A stretch of DNA of 10,822 bases, from the NCBI RefSeq assembly GCF_002479325.1, contig NZ_DLMO01000055.1:12039-22860 (forward strand), read 5' to 3'. The notes under the pieces are model-generated. The model was not told the origin of the DNA. It worked only from the letters and a program-made list of their open reading frames with translations, and searched no databases. Shown here piece after piece: positions 1-6,978 of the stretch (the first letter of the stretch is position 1; the number at the start of each line of letters is the position of its first letter). A program made the position numbers and the translations under genes. This stretch comes from Brevundimonas sp. UBA7534 (lineage in GTDB: Bacteria; Pseudomonadota; Alphaproteobacteria; Caulobacterales; Caulobacteraceae).

Positions 1-923
1 GGCTCCAGCGCCGGATGGCCGGCGACGGAGGGCAGGGCGGTCACGCGCGCATCCTCGCAGGAGCCCGACAGGAAGACCCGCGCCCCACGCCCCGCGAAGT
101 CGATCGCCAGATCCTCGGCGTCGTCACGCGTGACGTCGGACTGGGCCAGCATCAGGACGGGAAAGCCCGACTTGACCAGGGCCATAGGGCCGTGGCGGAC
201 CTCGGCGGTGGAGAAGGCCTCGGCGTGCAGGCCGCAGGTCTCCTTCAGCTTGAGGGCCGCCTCGCGCGCCACGCCGAAGCCGCCGCCGCGCCCGACGACA
301 TAGAGGTTGGTCGCGGCCCGGAGAACGGGCAGCGCGGCGCTCCAGTCCTGGCGCCAGGCGGCGGCCAGCTGGTCGGGCAGGGCGGTCAGGCCCGCGCGCA
401 AATGGTCGTCTTGCGTCCATTCGGCGACCAGGTGCGCGATGGCGGTCAGGCTGGTGATGAAGCTCTTGGTCGCGGCCACCGACACTTCGGGGCCGGCGCG
501 CAGGGGGATCGTCAGGTCCGCGACCTCCGACAGGGGCGAGCCCTCGACATTGACCAGGGCGATGACGAAGGCGCCGCCCGCCTTGGCGGCCGAGGCGGCG
601 GCGACCAGATCGGGGCTCTTGCCCGATTGGGAGATCGCCAGGCAGACGCCGCCGGGAATGCGCGGCGTGCGGCCATAGACCGAACTGACCGCCAGCGGCA
701 TCGGGCTGGTCAGCACCCCGGTCTCGGATTCGATCAGATAGCGGGCGAAGACGCCGGCGTTGTCGGAACTGCCCCGGCCGCAGATCAGAGCGGCGGTCGG
801 AACGTGCGCGCGCAGGCGTTCGGCCGCCCGGGCCACCACATCGGCGTTGTCGCGCAGCTGGGCGGCGACGACGGCCGGGGCCTCGGCCGCCTCGGCGAAC
901 ATTTGGGTGTCTTCGGCGCGCAT
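1..923 (-). CDS. nagB-II: Glucosamine-6-phosphate deaminase, SIS-domain (NagB-II) type, partial at the left edge
   Basis: This leftward gene encodes a cytoplasmic double-SIS protein related to the isomerase half of GlmS. Family members next to GlcNAc genes deaminate glucosamine-6-phosphate to fructose-6-phosphate and ammonia. Reading the minus strand from ATG at 923-921 gives 307 uninterrupted residues before the window ends; the family is usually about 340 aa, so only a short C-terminus is missing. The first SIS domain (about residues 35-170) shows GRGSSDNAG (49-57), the sugar-phosphate loop SQSGKSPDL (98-106) and VAATKSF (149-155). The second (from about 195) shows GRGGGFGVAREAALKLKE (211-228) and EVRHGP (241-246). 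There is no N-terminal Cys2 glutaminase domain, which argues against full GlmS. The start overlaps the regulator's stop as TGATG with little Shine-Dalgarno sequence, so translation is probably coupled. Tagatose-6-phosphate aldose/ketose isomerase (AgaS) is the main alternative; the GlcNAc PTS and hexosaminidase nearby favour NagB-II. Confidence 0.88.
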   Translation of the reverse strand, partial: MRAEDTQMFAEAAEAPAVVAAQLRDNADVVARAAERLRAHVPTAALICGRGSSDNAGVFARYLIESETGVLTSPMPLAVSSVYGRTPRIPGGVCLAISQSGKSPDLVAAASAAKAGGAFVIALVNVEGSPLSEVADLTIPLRAGPEVSVAATKSFITSLTAIAHLVAEWTQDDHLRAGLTALPDQLAAAWRQDWSAALPVLRAATNLYVVGRGGGFGVAREAALKLKETCGLHAEAFSTAEVRHGPMALVKSGFPVLMLAQSDVTRDDAEDLAIDFAGRGARVFLSGSCEDARVTALPSVAGHPALE

Positions 924-1666
924 CAGGCGGGACCGTCGTTCAGTTCGGCGACGAAGTCGTAGGCGTCGCCGCGATAGTAGGATTGCGTCACCTCGACCGC
1001 CTGGCCGCTGTGGAAGGCGCGGCGCTCGATCAGCAGGCCCGCCGCCCCGGCCGTCGTGCCCAGAAGCTCGGCCTGTTCGGCGTTGAACAGCACGGCCCGC
1101 AGCCGCTGCAGCGCGCGATTGGGGCGATAGCCGGCCTCGGCCAGGGCGCGGTACAGCGAGGTGGTCACCGTCTCCAGGCCCGGCAGGCAGGCGGCGGGAA
1201 TGGTCGAATACTCCAGCGCCATCGGCAGGCCGTCGGCGTAGCGGATACGATTGAAGCGATAGACCGGCGTGCCGGGGCTGAGGCCCAGGGTCAGCGATTC
1301 CTCGGGCGTCACGGCGCCTTCGCTGCGGTTCAGCCAGGAGCTGGTGGCCTTGCGTCCGCGCGCGGCCATGTCCTCGGAGAAGGAGGTCAGCTTGGAGAAG
1401 CTCTTTTCGACCCGGGCGGCGACGAAGGTGCCGGCGCCCTGGCGACGGGTGAGCAGGCCCTCGGCGACCAGGCCGTCGAACGCCTTTCTGATGGTGATGC
1501 GCGAAACGGCCAGGTCCTGGGCCAGATCGCGTTCGGGCGGCAGCGCCTGATCGGGCTTGAGCGCCTGACGCTCGATCGCCTCGCGCACGGCGTGTTGAAG
1601 CTGCTGGTACAGCGGCGCTGCGCGCTGCGCGTCCAGCGCGCCTATGGCTTCGAGAAACGACATCAC
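923..1666 (-). CDS. GntR/HutC-family transcriptional regulator, probable GlcNAc regulon repressor
   Basis: This is a 247-aa DNA-binding regulator. Residues about 16-82 form the winged helix-turn-helix, with PLYQQLQ (19-25), LPPERDLA (42-49), the recognition helix region VSRITIRKAFDGL (54-66) and the wing LLTRRQGAGTFVA (71-83). Residues about 103-240 match a UTRA effector domain, the type that binds sugar phosphates in NagR/DasR-like proteins. Its position, translationally coupled to nagB-II and divergent from the receptor-hexosaminidase-PTS genes, makes it the likely local repressor, released by GlcNAc-6-phosphate or glucosamine-6-phosphate (inference). GntR-type regulators of this role are called NagQ or NagR in different papers, so I give no symbol. 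The start is either GTG at 1666 or ATG at 1663; an AGGA sits 6 or 9 nt upstream respectively, so the choice is open. The stop (925-923) shares one base with the next ATG. Confidence 0.9.
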   Translation of the reverse strand: MMSFLEAIGALDAQRAAPLYQQLQHAVREAIERQALKPDQALPPERDLAQDLAVSRITIRKAFDGLVAEGLLTRRQGAGTFVAARVEKSFSKLTSFSEDMAARGRKATSSWLNRSEGAVTPEESLTLGLSPGTPVYRFNRIRYADGLPMALEYSTIPAACLPGLETVTTSLYRALAEAGYRPNRALQRLRAVLFNAEQAELLGTTAGAAGLLIERRAFHSGQAVEVTQSYYRGDAYDFVAELNDGPA

Positions 1667-1730
1667 GCCCCGTCCTGGATCGGCCCGCCCCCGGACCTGT
1701 TGTTGCGTCCATCTGAACCCATGTCATGCT

Positions 1731-1750
1731 ACCAATCAAGAACCAATATG
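1731..1750 (-). promoter_or_regulatory. Candidate operator A, regulator-proximal
   Basis: On the minus strand this reads CATATTGGTTCTTGATTGGT. It carries two TTGG half-sites starting 11 bp apart (plus-strand CCAA at 1732-1735 and 1743-1746), about one helical turn. Its first nine bases are identical to those of element C. It lies 65 bp upstream of the regulator start, a sensible place for autoregulation. Binding by the GntR protein is inferred from position and motif similarity. Confidence 0.5.
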
Positions 1751-1764
1751 AAAAAAGAATAGGC

Positions 1765-1785
1765 CCAATCCATATTTTGGTCTTG
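1765..1785 (+). promoter_or_regulatory. Candidate operator B, central
   Basis: CATATT followed by TTGGTCTTG (1771-1785) repeats the core of element C with two extra T residues. An inverted CCAA lies just before it (1765-1768), pairing with TTGG at 1777-1780. The spacing differs from elements A and C, so this may be a weaker or auxiliary site. Confidence 0.4.
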
Positions 1786-1855
1786 CGCGGTGTGATGGAT
1801 TGATGAAAGTCTCGCTTCTAACGGCGGTGAGGCAAGCATTCACGGCCGGGGGACG

Positions 1856-1878
1856 GACCATATTGGTCTTGCATTGGG
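1856..1878 (+). promoter_or_regulatory. Candidate operator C, receptor-proximal, with GACCA-N3-TGGTC inverted repeat
   Basis: GACCA (1856-1860), TAT, TGGTC (1864-1868) is a perfect inverted repeat that resembles the TGGTC/GACCA half-sites known for NagR/DasR-type GntR regulators. A second TTGG (1874-1877) follows the first (1863-1866) at an 11-bp interval, matching element A. It sits about 50-70 bp upstream of the receptor start codon, where a bound repressor could block transcription. Assignment to the adjacent GntR protein is inference. Confidence 0.6.
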
Positions 1879-1909
1879 CTTTTCAGGATCTGCGGGGGTA
1901 GGTTCATTG

Positions 1910-1918
1910 AAGGGGAGA
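1910..1918 (+). promoter_or_regulatory. Ribosome binding site deciding the receptor start
   Basis: AAGGGGAGA lies 9 nt before ATG 1928, a strong Shine-Dalgarno sequence at good spacing. It fixes the start at 1928 rather than at the upstream in-frame TTG (1874), which falls inside operator C. Confidence 0.75.
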
Positions 1919-1927
1919 ACAGGCGTC

Positions 1928-4687
1928 ATGAGTATTCGTCATGTCCTGCTTGCCGGATCCGCCAGCGCCCTGGCGCTGACCATCGCCGGCCAGGCTTTCG
2001 CACAATCCGCCGACACGCCGGTCAGCACCGTGGACGAGGTGGTCGTCACCGGCATCCGCGCCTCGCTGCAGCAGTCGCTGACGACAAAGCGCAACGCCGA
2101 CGCCATCATCGACGTGGTCACCGCCGAGGACGTGGGCAAGTTCCCCAGCTCCAACGTGGCCGAGGCGATCACCATCATTCCGGGGGTCACCGTCGACCGG
2201 GCCTTCGGCCAGGGCGAGAAGGTCTCCATCCTGGGCACCGATCCCGCGCTGAACCGCACCCTGCTGAACGGCCAGACGGTCGCCTCGGCCGACTGGTTCA
2301 TCCTCGACCAGCCGGGTCGGACCTTCAACTACGCCCTGTTGGCGCCGCAGATCGTCGGTCGGGTCGAGGTGTTCAAGTCGCCCGAAGCCCGTATCGACGA
2401 AGGCTCGATCGGCGGCACGGTCGACGTGCTGACGCGCCGGCCGCTGGACCTGACGGGATCGACGACCGCATCGGGCGCGCTGACCTATCTCTACAACGAT
2501 CGCTCGGAGGAGGGCGATCTGCAGTATTCGCTGCTGGGCGGCTGGCGCAACGAGAACCGCACCTTCGGCGTGCTGATTTCGGCCCAGCACGCCAAGGACA
2601 GCCTGCGCCGCGACGGCCTGGAGTCCTACGGCACCATTCCGGCCAGTTATTACAACGGCGGCAATCCGGAGAACCCCGGCGCCGACGCCATCGCCAACGG
2701 CAACTGCGTGGGCGACTGCGCCGCGACCCTGCTGGCCAATCCGAATGCGCGCGGTCTGAACTCGTTCGGCACCCACTTCTTCAACCAGACGCGCGAACGC
2801 GACAGCTACACCGTCGCCCTGCAATGGCGGCCGGTCGAGCAACTGGACCTGAATTTCGACTGGCTGCACGTCGACGCCAGCTATGACAACATCAACCAGT
2901 CGCTGTTCGCCTTCCAGGGCAACACCTGGAACAGCCTGGGCGCCTTGACCGACATCGAGGTCGAGGACGGGGTCATCACCTACGCCGCCTTCAACAACGC
3001 GCTGAGCGTGCTGGACGTCCAGTACCGCGAAGCCGAGATGACGACCGACAGCTATCACCTGGACGGCAAGTGGCGCGGCGAGGGCTGGGACCTGTCCGGC
3101 GACGTCGGCTACTCCAAGGCCGACGGCGGCACCCAGCGCCAGCTGTTCGGCGAATTCCTGAACTGGGCCGACTATTCGGTGGACTTCCGCGGCGCGCCGG
3201 GCTCTCCGGGCGTGCTGACCTACACCGATCCGGCCAACAATGACGTGCTGAGCAATCCGGCGAAGTTCTCGTTCGACGGGGGCTGGGGCGCGGGCGATCC
3301 GTCGGTCGGACCAACGGGCTACAACGCCGGCTGGGGCGGCAACATCGTCTCCAAGCCGACGACCGACGAAGAGACCTATGGCCAGGTCGACCTGGGCTTC
3401 GATCGCGACGGCTTCTTCGACCGCTTCCAGTTCGGCTACAAATACCGCAAGCACGAGACCGACCAGAAGATGTCGGGCGTGACGGTGCAGATCTATGGCG
3501 CGCCGGACAACGCCTCGCTGTTCAGCCCCGGCCAGGTTCCGGGCAACTATCTGGACGGCTTCGACGGTGTGAACGACCAGATGCGCAACCGCTTCAGCAT
3601 CGATGGCGGCGCGCTGGCGGACTACATCGAGGCGGGCGAGTATCTGCGGCCCTGGCAGGCGGCGCCGGTGCCGACCATCTTCGGCAACGCCGAGTTCACC
3701 GCCCAGAACTGGAACGTGCAGGAGACGATCAACGCCTTCTACGGCCAGGCCGACTTCGAGAACGACCTGCTGCGCGGCAACATCGGCCTGCGCTACGTCC
3801 GCACCGAGTCGGACAGCGGCGGCTATGTCTGCGTCAATCAGACGGCCAGCGGCTGCGGAACCACAGCGGCGGACTGGGAATGGAGCGTCACCAGCAAGGA
3901 ATACGACGACATCCTGCCCAGCCTGAACGTGGCCATCAACGCGGCGGACGACCTGATCATCCGCGTCGCGGCGGCCAAGGTGATCGCACGGCCGAACTAT
4001 GCCGACATGTCCAACTACTTCTGGCTGTCGGACCAGATCCTGACCGGCGGCGGCGGCAACCCGGACCTGGATCCGTATGAGTCGACCAACCTGAACCTGG
4101 CGGCGGAGTGGTATTTCCAGCCCGAGGCCATCCTGTCGGCCGAGGTCTTCTACAAGGACATCTCCAACTACATCCTGCAGCAGACGGCGCCGGAACAGCA
4201 CTTCAACCAGGCCCAGAACGCGGTCACCACCTATCAGATCAGCCGCCCGACCAACGCGGGGTCGGCCGAGCTGAAGGGGCTGTCGGTCGCCTATCAGCAG
4301 ACCTTCGGCTACGGCTTCGGGGTGCTGGCCAACTACACCCTGGTCGACGGCGAGGCGGACAATGGCCAGGATCTGCCGTTCAACTCCAAGCACCAGGTCA
4401 ACCTGAGCCCGTTCTACGAGAGCGGCCCGTTCTCGGCGCGGGTGACCTACACTTGGCGGTCGCGGTATTTCACCGGCCTGGACCGCGGCGACGCCCTGTA
4501 TGTGCGCGATGTGGACACGCTGGACGCCACGGCGGGCTACCGGTTCAACGAGAACGTCAGCCTGACGGTGTCGGGGCAGAACCTGCTGGACAGCGAGTAC
4601 TACAGCTACGCCAACACCGTGGCCCTGCCGCGCGGCGTGTACCGGACGGGCCGCAAGCTGATGGCGACCCTGGCCGTCGAGTTCTGA
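1928..4687 (+). CDS. TonB-dependent outer-membrane receptor for GlcNAc/chitooligosaccharides
   Basis: This 919-aa protein is an outer-membrane active transporter of the long TonB-Xanth-Caul type. A signal peptide ends at AFA|Q (cleavage after residue 25), followed by the TonB-box-like DEVVVTG (36-42). The plug domain covers about 45-170, including DVGKFPSSNVAEAI, IPGVTV, LNGQ and IDEGSIGGTVDV (from 156). The rest is a 22-strand-type beta barrel ending in LAVEF with a terminal Phe, the usual outer-membrane assembly signal. Two close cysteine pairs (C260/C264 and C635/C643) probably sit in external loops. The substrate is inferred from the linked hexosaminidase and GlcNAc PTS; homologous receptors in GlcNAc gene clusters are known as NagP, or NagA in Caulobacter. 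I chose ATG 1928 for its ribosome binding site and the immediate signal peptide. It is the first gene of the rightward arm and likely controlled by operator C. Confidence 0.92.
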   Translation: MSIRHVLLAGSASALALTIAGQAFAQSADTPVSTVDEVVVTGIRASLQQSLTTKRNADAIIDVVTAEDVGKFPSSNVAEAITIIPGVTVDRAFGQGEKVSILGTDPALNRTLLNGQTVASADWFILDQPGRTFNYALLAPQIVGRVEVFKSPEARIDEGSIGGTVDVLTRRPLDLTGSTTASGALTYLYNDRSEEGDLQYSLLGGWRNENRTFGVLISAQHAKDSLRRDGLESYGTIPASYYNGGNPENPGADAIANGNCVGDCAATLLANPNARGLNSFGTHFFNQTRERDSYTVALQWRPVEQLDLNFDWLHVDASYDNINQSLFAFQGNTWNSLGALTDIEVEDGVITYAAFNNALSVLDVQYREAEMTTDSYHLDGKWRGEGWDLSGDVGYSKADGGTQRQLFGEFLNWADYSVDFRGAPGSPGVLTYTDPANNDVLSNPAKFSFDGGWGAGDPSVGPTGYNAGWGGNIVSKPTTDEETYGQVDLGFDRDGFFDRFQFGYKYRKHETDQKMSGVTVQIYGAPDNASLFSPGQVPGNYLDGFDGVNDQMRNRFSIDGGALADYIEAGEYLRPWQAAPVPTIFGNAEFTAQNWNVQETINAFYGQADFENDLLRGNIGLRYVRTESDSGGYVCVNQTASGCGTTAADWEWSVTSKEYDDILPSLNVAINAADDLIIRVAAAKVIARPNYADMSNYFWLSDQILTGGGGNPDLDPYESTNLNLAAEWYFQPEAILSAEVFYKDISNYILQQTAPEQHFNQAQNAVTTYQISRPTNAGSAELKGLSVAYQQTFGYGFGVLANYTLVDGEADNGQDLPFNSKHQVNLSPFYESGPFSARVTYTWRSRYFTGLDRGDALYVRDVDTLDATAGYRFNENVSLTVSGQNLLDSEYYSYANTVALPRGVYRTGRKLMATLAVEF

Positions 4688-4695
4688 TCGATGGG

Positions 4696-4722
4696 GCGGG
4701 GACGGCGCCGCGTCGTCCCCGC
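4696..4722 (+). terminator. Strong hairpin just after the receptor stop (terminator or 3' mRNA stabiliser)
   Basis: GCGGGGACGGCG (4696-4707) pairs with CGTCGTCCCCGC (4711-4722), giving a 12-bp stem with a single G-U wobble and a 3-nt CCG loop, 8 nt after the stop codon. There is no T-tract after it, so a classical intrinsic terminator is not shown. It may instead protect the 3' end of the receptor mRNA or act as partial termination. Confidence 0.5.
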
Positions 4723-4733
4723 AAGCCGATTGC

Positions 4734-4768
4734 CATGGCCGCGCTTCCGTACTCAGGATGCGGCCATG
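4734..4768 (+). repeat. Inverted repeat CATGGCCGC / GCGGCCATG
   Basis: CATGGCCGC (4734-4742) is perfectly complementary to 4760-4768, with a 17-nt loop. It lies between the two stronger hairpins of the spacer. Its function is unknown; it could be part of a folded intercistronic RNA or a protein-binding palindrome. Confidence 0.4.
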
Positions 4769-4816
4769 AGCGCTTCGACGGATGTTTCCCCTTGGCCTTC
4801 TCCTGAGGCCGAACTG

Positions 4817-4850
4817 GCGCGGGGTTTCGGCCCCGCGCGCTCTTTCCTTC
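4817..4850 (+). terminator. Candidate intrinsic terminator or attenuator before the hexosaminidase
   Basis: GCGCGGGG (4817-4824) pairs perfectly with CCCCGCGC (4831-4838) around a 6-nt loop TTTCGG, followed by a pyrimidine tail containing TCTTTCCTT (4841-4849). This is the best terminator-like structure in the window. Because it ends only 14 nt before the hexosaminidase start, it could reduce read-through from the abundant receptor mRNA into the enzyme/PTS genes. If it terminates fully, the downstream genes would need their own promoter inside the gap. Confidence 0.5.
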
Positions 4851-4863
4851 AGCGAGATCCCCC

Positions 4864-6978
4864 ATGACGCCGATCGTCCGCACGGCTGCGGCCGCCCTGC
4901 TGACCCTGTGTCTCGGCCTGGCGCCGGCCCACGCCCAGGTTCAGACCCAGACGCAAGCGCCGATCATCCCCGAGCCGCAGAGCGTGCAGGCGGGGAGCGG
5001 CGTCTTCACGCTGGAGAATGGGACGGTCCTGTCCGTCCCGGCGGGCGACGCGGAGGCGCGCCGCGCCGCGACCTATTTCGCCGATCTGATGAAGCGCACG
5101 CGCGGGCTGGACCTGACCGTGCGCGAGGGCGTGGCTGGTGACGGCGTCATCGCCCTTCGGCGCGCGGACAAGGCGCAGGACGCCTATCGCCTGTCGGTCA
5201 CCGACCAGGGCGCGACCATCGCCGCTGGCGGTTTCGGCGGCTTCCTGTATGGCGGGATGAGTCTTTGGCAACTGGCCACGGCCGAGGCCGGGCAGGACCC
5301 GGCGCGCATCGCCGCCGTGACCATCGAGGACGCGCCGCGCTTCGGCTGGCGCGGGCTGATGCTGGATTCCGCGCGGCACTTTCAGTCGCCCGAGTTCATC
5401 AAGGGCTTCATCGACTGGATGGCGCTGCACAAGCTGAACGTCTTTCACTGGCACCTGACCGACGACCAGGCCTGGCGGCTGGAGATCAAGCGTCATCCAC
5501 GCCTGACCGAGATCGGCGCCTGGCGGGTGGAGGCGGGCGAAGGTCCGCGCCGCGACATCGACCCGGCGACCGGGCGGCCGCGTCTGTACGGCGGCTTTTA
5601 CACCCAGGACACGGTGCGGGAGATCGTGGCCTACGCGGCCGCGCGAAACATCACCATCGTGCCCGAGGTCGACGTGCCGGGGCACGCCAGCGCGGCCGTG
5701 GCCGCCTATCCTGAGCTGGGCGTGACCGATGCGCCGGGCGCGGCCGTGCCCGCGGTGCCGGCCGACTGGGGCGTCTATCCGACCCTGTTCAACACCGAGG
5801 AGTCCACCATCGCCTTCTTCGAGCAGGTGTTCGACGAGGTGATGGACCTGTTCCCCGGCGAATACGTCCATGTCGGCGGCGACGAGGCGGTCAAGGATCA
5901 GTGGAAGGCCTCGCCCCGGACGCAGGAACGGATGCGCGAGCTGGGCCTGTCGAACGAGGAGGAACTGCAGAGCTGGTTCATCGGGCGGCTGGAGAAACAT
6001 CTGAACGCGCGCGGTCGGCGGCTGATCGGCTGGGACGAAATCCTGGAGGGCGGGCTGGCGCCCAACGCCACCGTCATGTCGTGGCGCGGCGTGGACGGCG
6101 CGATCGAAGCGGCGCGGCTGGGCCACGACGCGGTGATGACGCCGGGGCCGGTGCTGTACTTCGACTATCGCCAGAGCCCGACCGACGGCGCGCCGGGGCG
6201 CAAGATCGTCTCCTCGCTGGAGGACGTCTATCGCTTCGATCCGACGCCGGACGAACTGACGCCGGAACAGGCGCAGCGGGTGATCGGCGTCCAGGCCAAC
6301 ATCTTCACCGAGCATATGCGGACCGAGGACCGGGTCGAATACATGGCCTTCCCGCGCGTGGCGGCCCTGGCCGAAGTGGCGTGGACCGCGCACGACCGGA
6401 TGGACTGGGATGCGTTCCGCGAACGGCTGGAGCCGCAGCTGGCGCGCTATCGGGCATTGGGGATCGACTATGCAACCAGCGGGCTGGAGCCGGCGGCGCC
6501 GATTCCGGCTGACGGAGAGCGGCGCTACAGCCACCAGCTGACCACCTGCTCGGACGGGCTGGTGCTGTCGCTGATCGACGACGCGCCGGCGACGGGAGAT
6601 CGGTCGGTGTTCATGATGGACATCATGAACCCGTGCTGGACTTACGAGGGCGCCGACCTGACCGGCGGCAAGCGGATCGAGGTCGCGGTGGGCCAGGTTC
6701 CGTTCAACTTCCAGATCGGGGCGGCCAAGGACAATATCCGGCTGGCGACGCCGACGACGCCCGAGGGCGAGCTGGAGGTGTTCGTCGGCGGCGCCTGCGA
6801 AGGCCAGCCGGCGCTGGTGTTGCCGCTGAAAGCGGCCTCGGCCGATCCGGGGGTGACGGTTCTGAGCGGCGATCTGCCGGCGACGGCGGGACGAACCGAT
6901 CTGTGCCTTCGCTTCGCCCAGCACGGGTTGGACCCGATCTGGGGCGTCGACTGGGTGCGTGTGGGAGCGGCGCGATGA
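4864..6978 (+). CDS. Secreted GH20 beta-N-acetylhexosaminidase
   Basis: This 704-aa exported enzyme removes terminal GlcNAc from chitooligosaccharides, probably in the periplasm. A signal peptide ends at AHA|Q (after residue 24); C16 is not in a lipobox. A GH20b-like N-terminal domain spans about 33-155. The TIM barrel spans about 158-540, starting FGWRGLMLDSARHF and containing FHWHLTDDQAWR, VPEVDVPGHA and HVGGDEAVK. The last holds the Asp340-Glu341 pair: in GH20 the Glu is the general acid/base and the Asp positions the substrate 2-acetamido group, which acts as nucleophile. Residues about 555-704 form an added beta-rich C-terminal domain with all four mature cysteines (C562, C591, C645, C681). 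The stop overlaps the next start as ATGA, tying periplasmic release of GlcNAc to PTS uptake. The start has only a weak Shine-Dalgarno sequence. Exact oligosaccharide preference cannot be read from sequence. Confidence 0.93.
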   Translation: MTPIVRTAAAALLTLCLGLAPAHAQVQTQTQAPIIPEPQSVQAGSGVFTLENGTVLSVPAGDAEARRAATYFADLMKRTRGLDLTVREGVAGDGVIALRRADKAQDAYRLSVTDQGATIAAGGFGGFLYGGMSLWQLATAEAGQDPARIAAVTIEDAPRFGWRGLMLDSARHFQSPEFIKGFIDWMALHKLNVFHWHLTDDQAWRLEIKRHPRLTEIGAWRVEAGEGPRRDIDPATGRPRLYGGFYTQDTVREIVAYAAARNITIVPEVDVPGHASAAVAAYPELGVTDAPGAAVPAVPADWGVYPTLFNTEESTIAFFEQVFDEVMDLFPGEYVHVGGDEAVKDQWKASPRTQERMRELGLSNEEELQSWFIGRLEKHLNARGRRLIGWDEILEGGLAPNATVMSWRGVDGAIEAARLGHDAVMTPGPVLYFDYRQSPTDGAPGRKIVSSLEDVYRFDPTPDELTPEQAQRVIGVQANIFTEHMRTEDRVEYMAFPRVAALAEVAWTAHDRMDWDAFRERLEPQLARYRALGIDYATSGLEPAAPIPADGERRYSHQLTTCSDGLVLSLIDDAPATGDRSVFMMDIMNPCWTYEGADLTGGKRIEVAVGQVPFNFQIGAAKDNIRLATPTTPEGELEVFVGGACEGQPALVLPLKAASADPGVTVLSGDLPATAGRTDLCLRFAQHGLDPIWGVDWVRVGAAR
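6961..6978 (+). promoter_or_regulatory. Translational coupling junction hexosaminidase/nagF
   Basis: GTGGGAGC (6961-6968), six bases, then ATGA (6975-6978), in which the ATG of nagF overlaps the TGA of the hexosaminidase. The Shine-Dalgarno sequence lies inside the upstream coding region. The same octamer and spacing recur at the next junction. Confidence 0.7.

Larger units (their letters stand above)
1667..1927. other. Divergent intergenic control region
   Basis: These 261 bp separate the two oppositely transcribed arms and are clearly more A/T-rich than the coding DNA, with a run of A at 1751-1756. I find no supported gene here. The region holds three related CATAT..TTGG elements, listed separately, and the receptor's ribosome binding site near 1910-1918. 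Promoters for both directions must lie here, but I could not place convincing -35/-10 pairs. Confidence 0.85.
4688..4863. other. Intergenic spacer with clustered stem-loops
   Basis: This 176-bp gap between the receptor and the hexosaminidase contains no supported gene. It carries at least three strong inverted repeats (4696-4722, 4734-4768, 4817-4838) and a weaker one, GGCCT/AGGCC (4794-4810). All other rightward junctions in the window are 4-bp overlaps, so this gap stands out as the place where expression of the two parts could be separated. Confidence 0.8.

Noticed and set aside
15..962. A 315-codon plus-strand open frame over nagB-II.
   Set aside because: The minus strand encodes a clear double-SIS enzyme across the same span; the plus frame has no family features.
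1800..1822. A possible promoter, TTGATG (1800-1805) with TTCTAA (1816-1821).
   Set aside because: The spacer is about 10 bp, too short for a sigma70-type promoter, and it does not match the Caulobacter housekeeping consensus well.
1874..1927. An 18-codon N-terminal extension of the receptor from TTG 1874.
   Set aside because: It would bury the signal peptide, starts inside operator C and lacks a ribosome binding site, while ATG 1928 has a strong one.
1904..4393. An 829-codon open frame on the minus strand opposite the receptor gene.
   Set aside because: It follows from GC-saturated third codon positions of the receptor. Its translation is low-complexity Arg/Val/Gly/Ala-rich with no recognisable domain, whereas the plus-strand protein has full family motifs.
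4849..6924. A 691-codon minus-strand open frame opposite the hexosaminidase, and similar ones at 7914-9188 and 9149-10444.
   Set aside because: Same high-GC shadow effect. The translations are Arg/His/Gln-rich and overlap genes with clear catalytic motifs on the plus strand.
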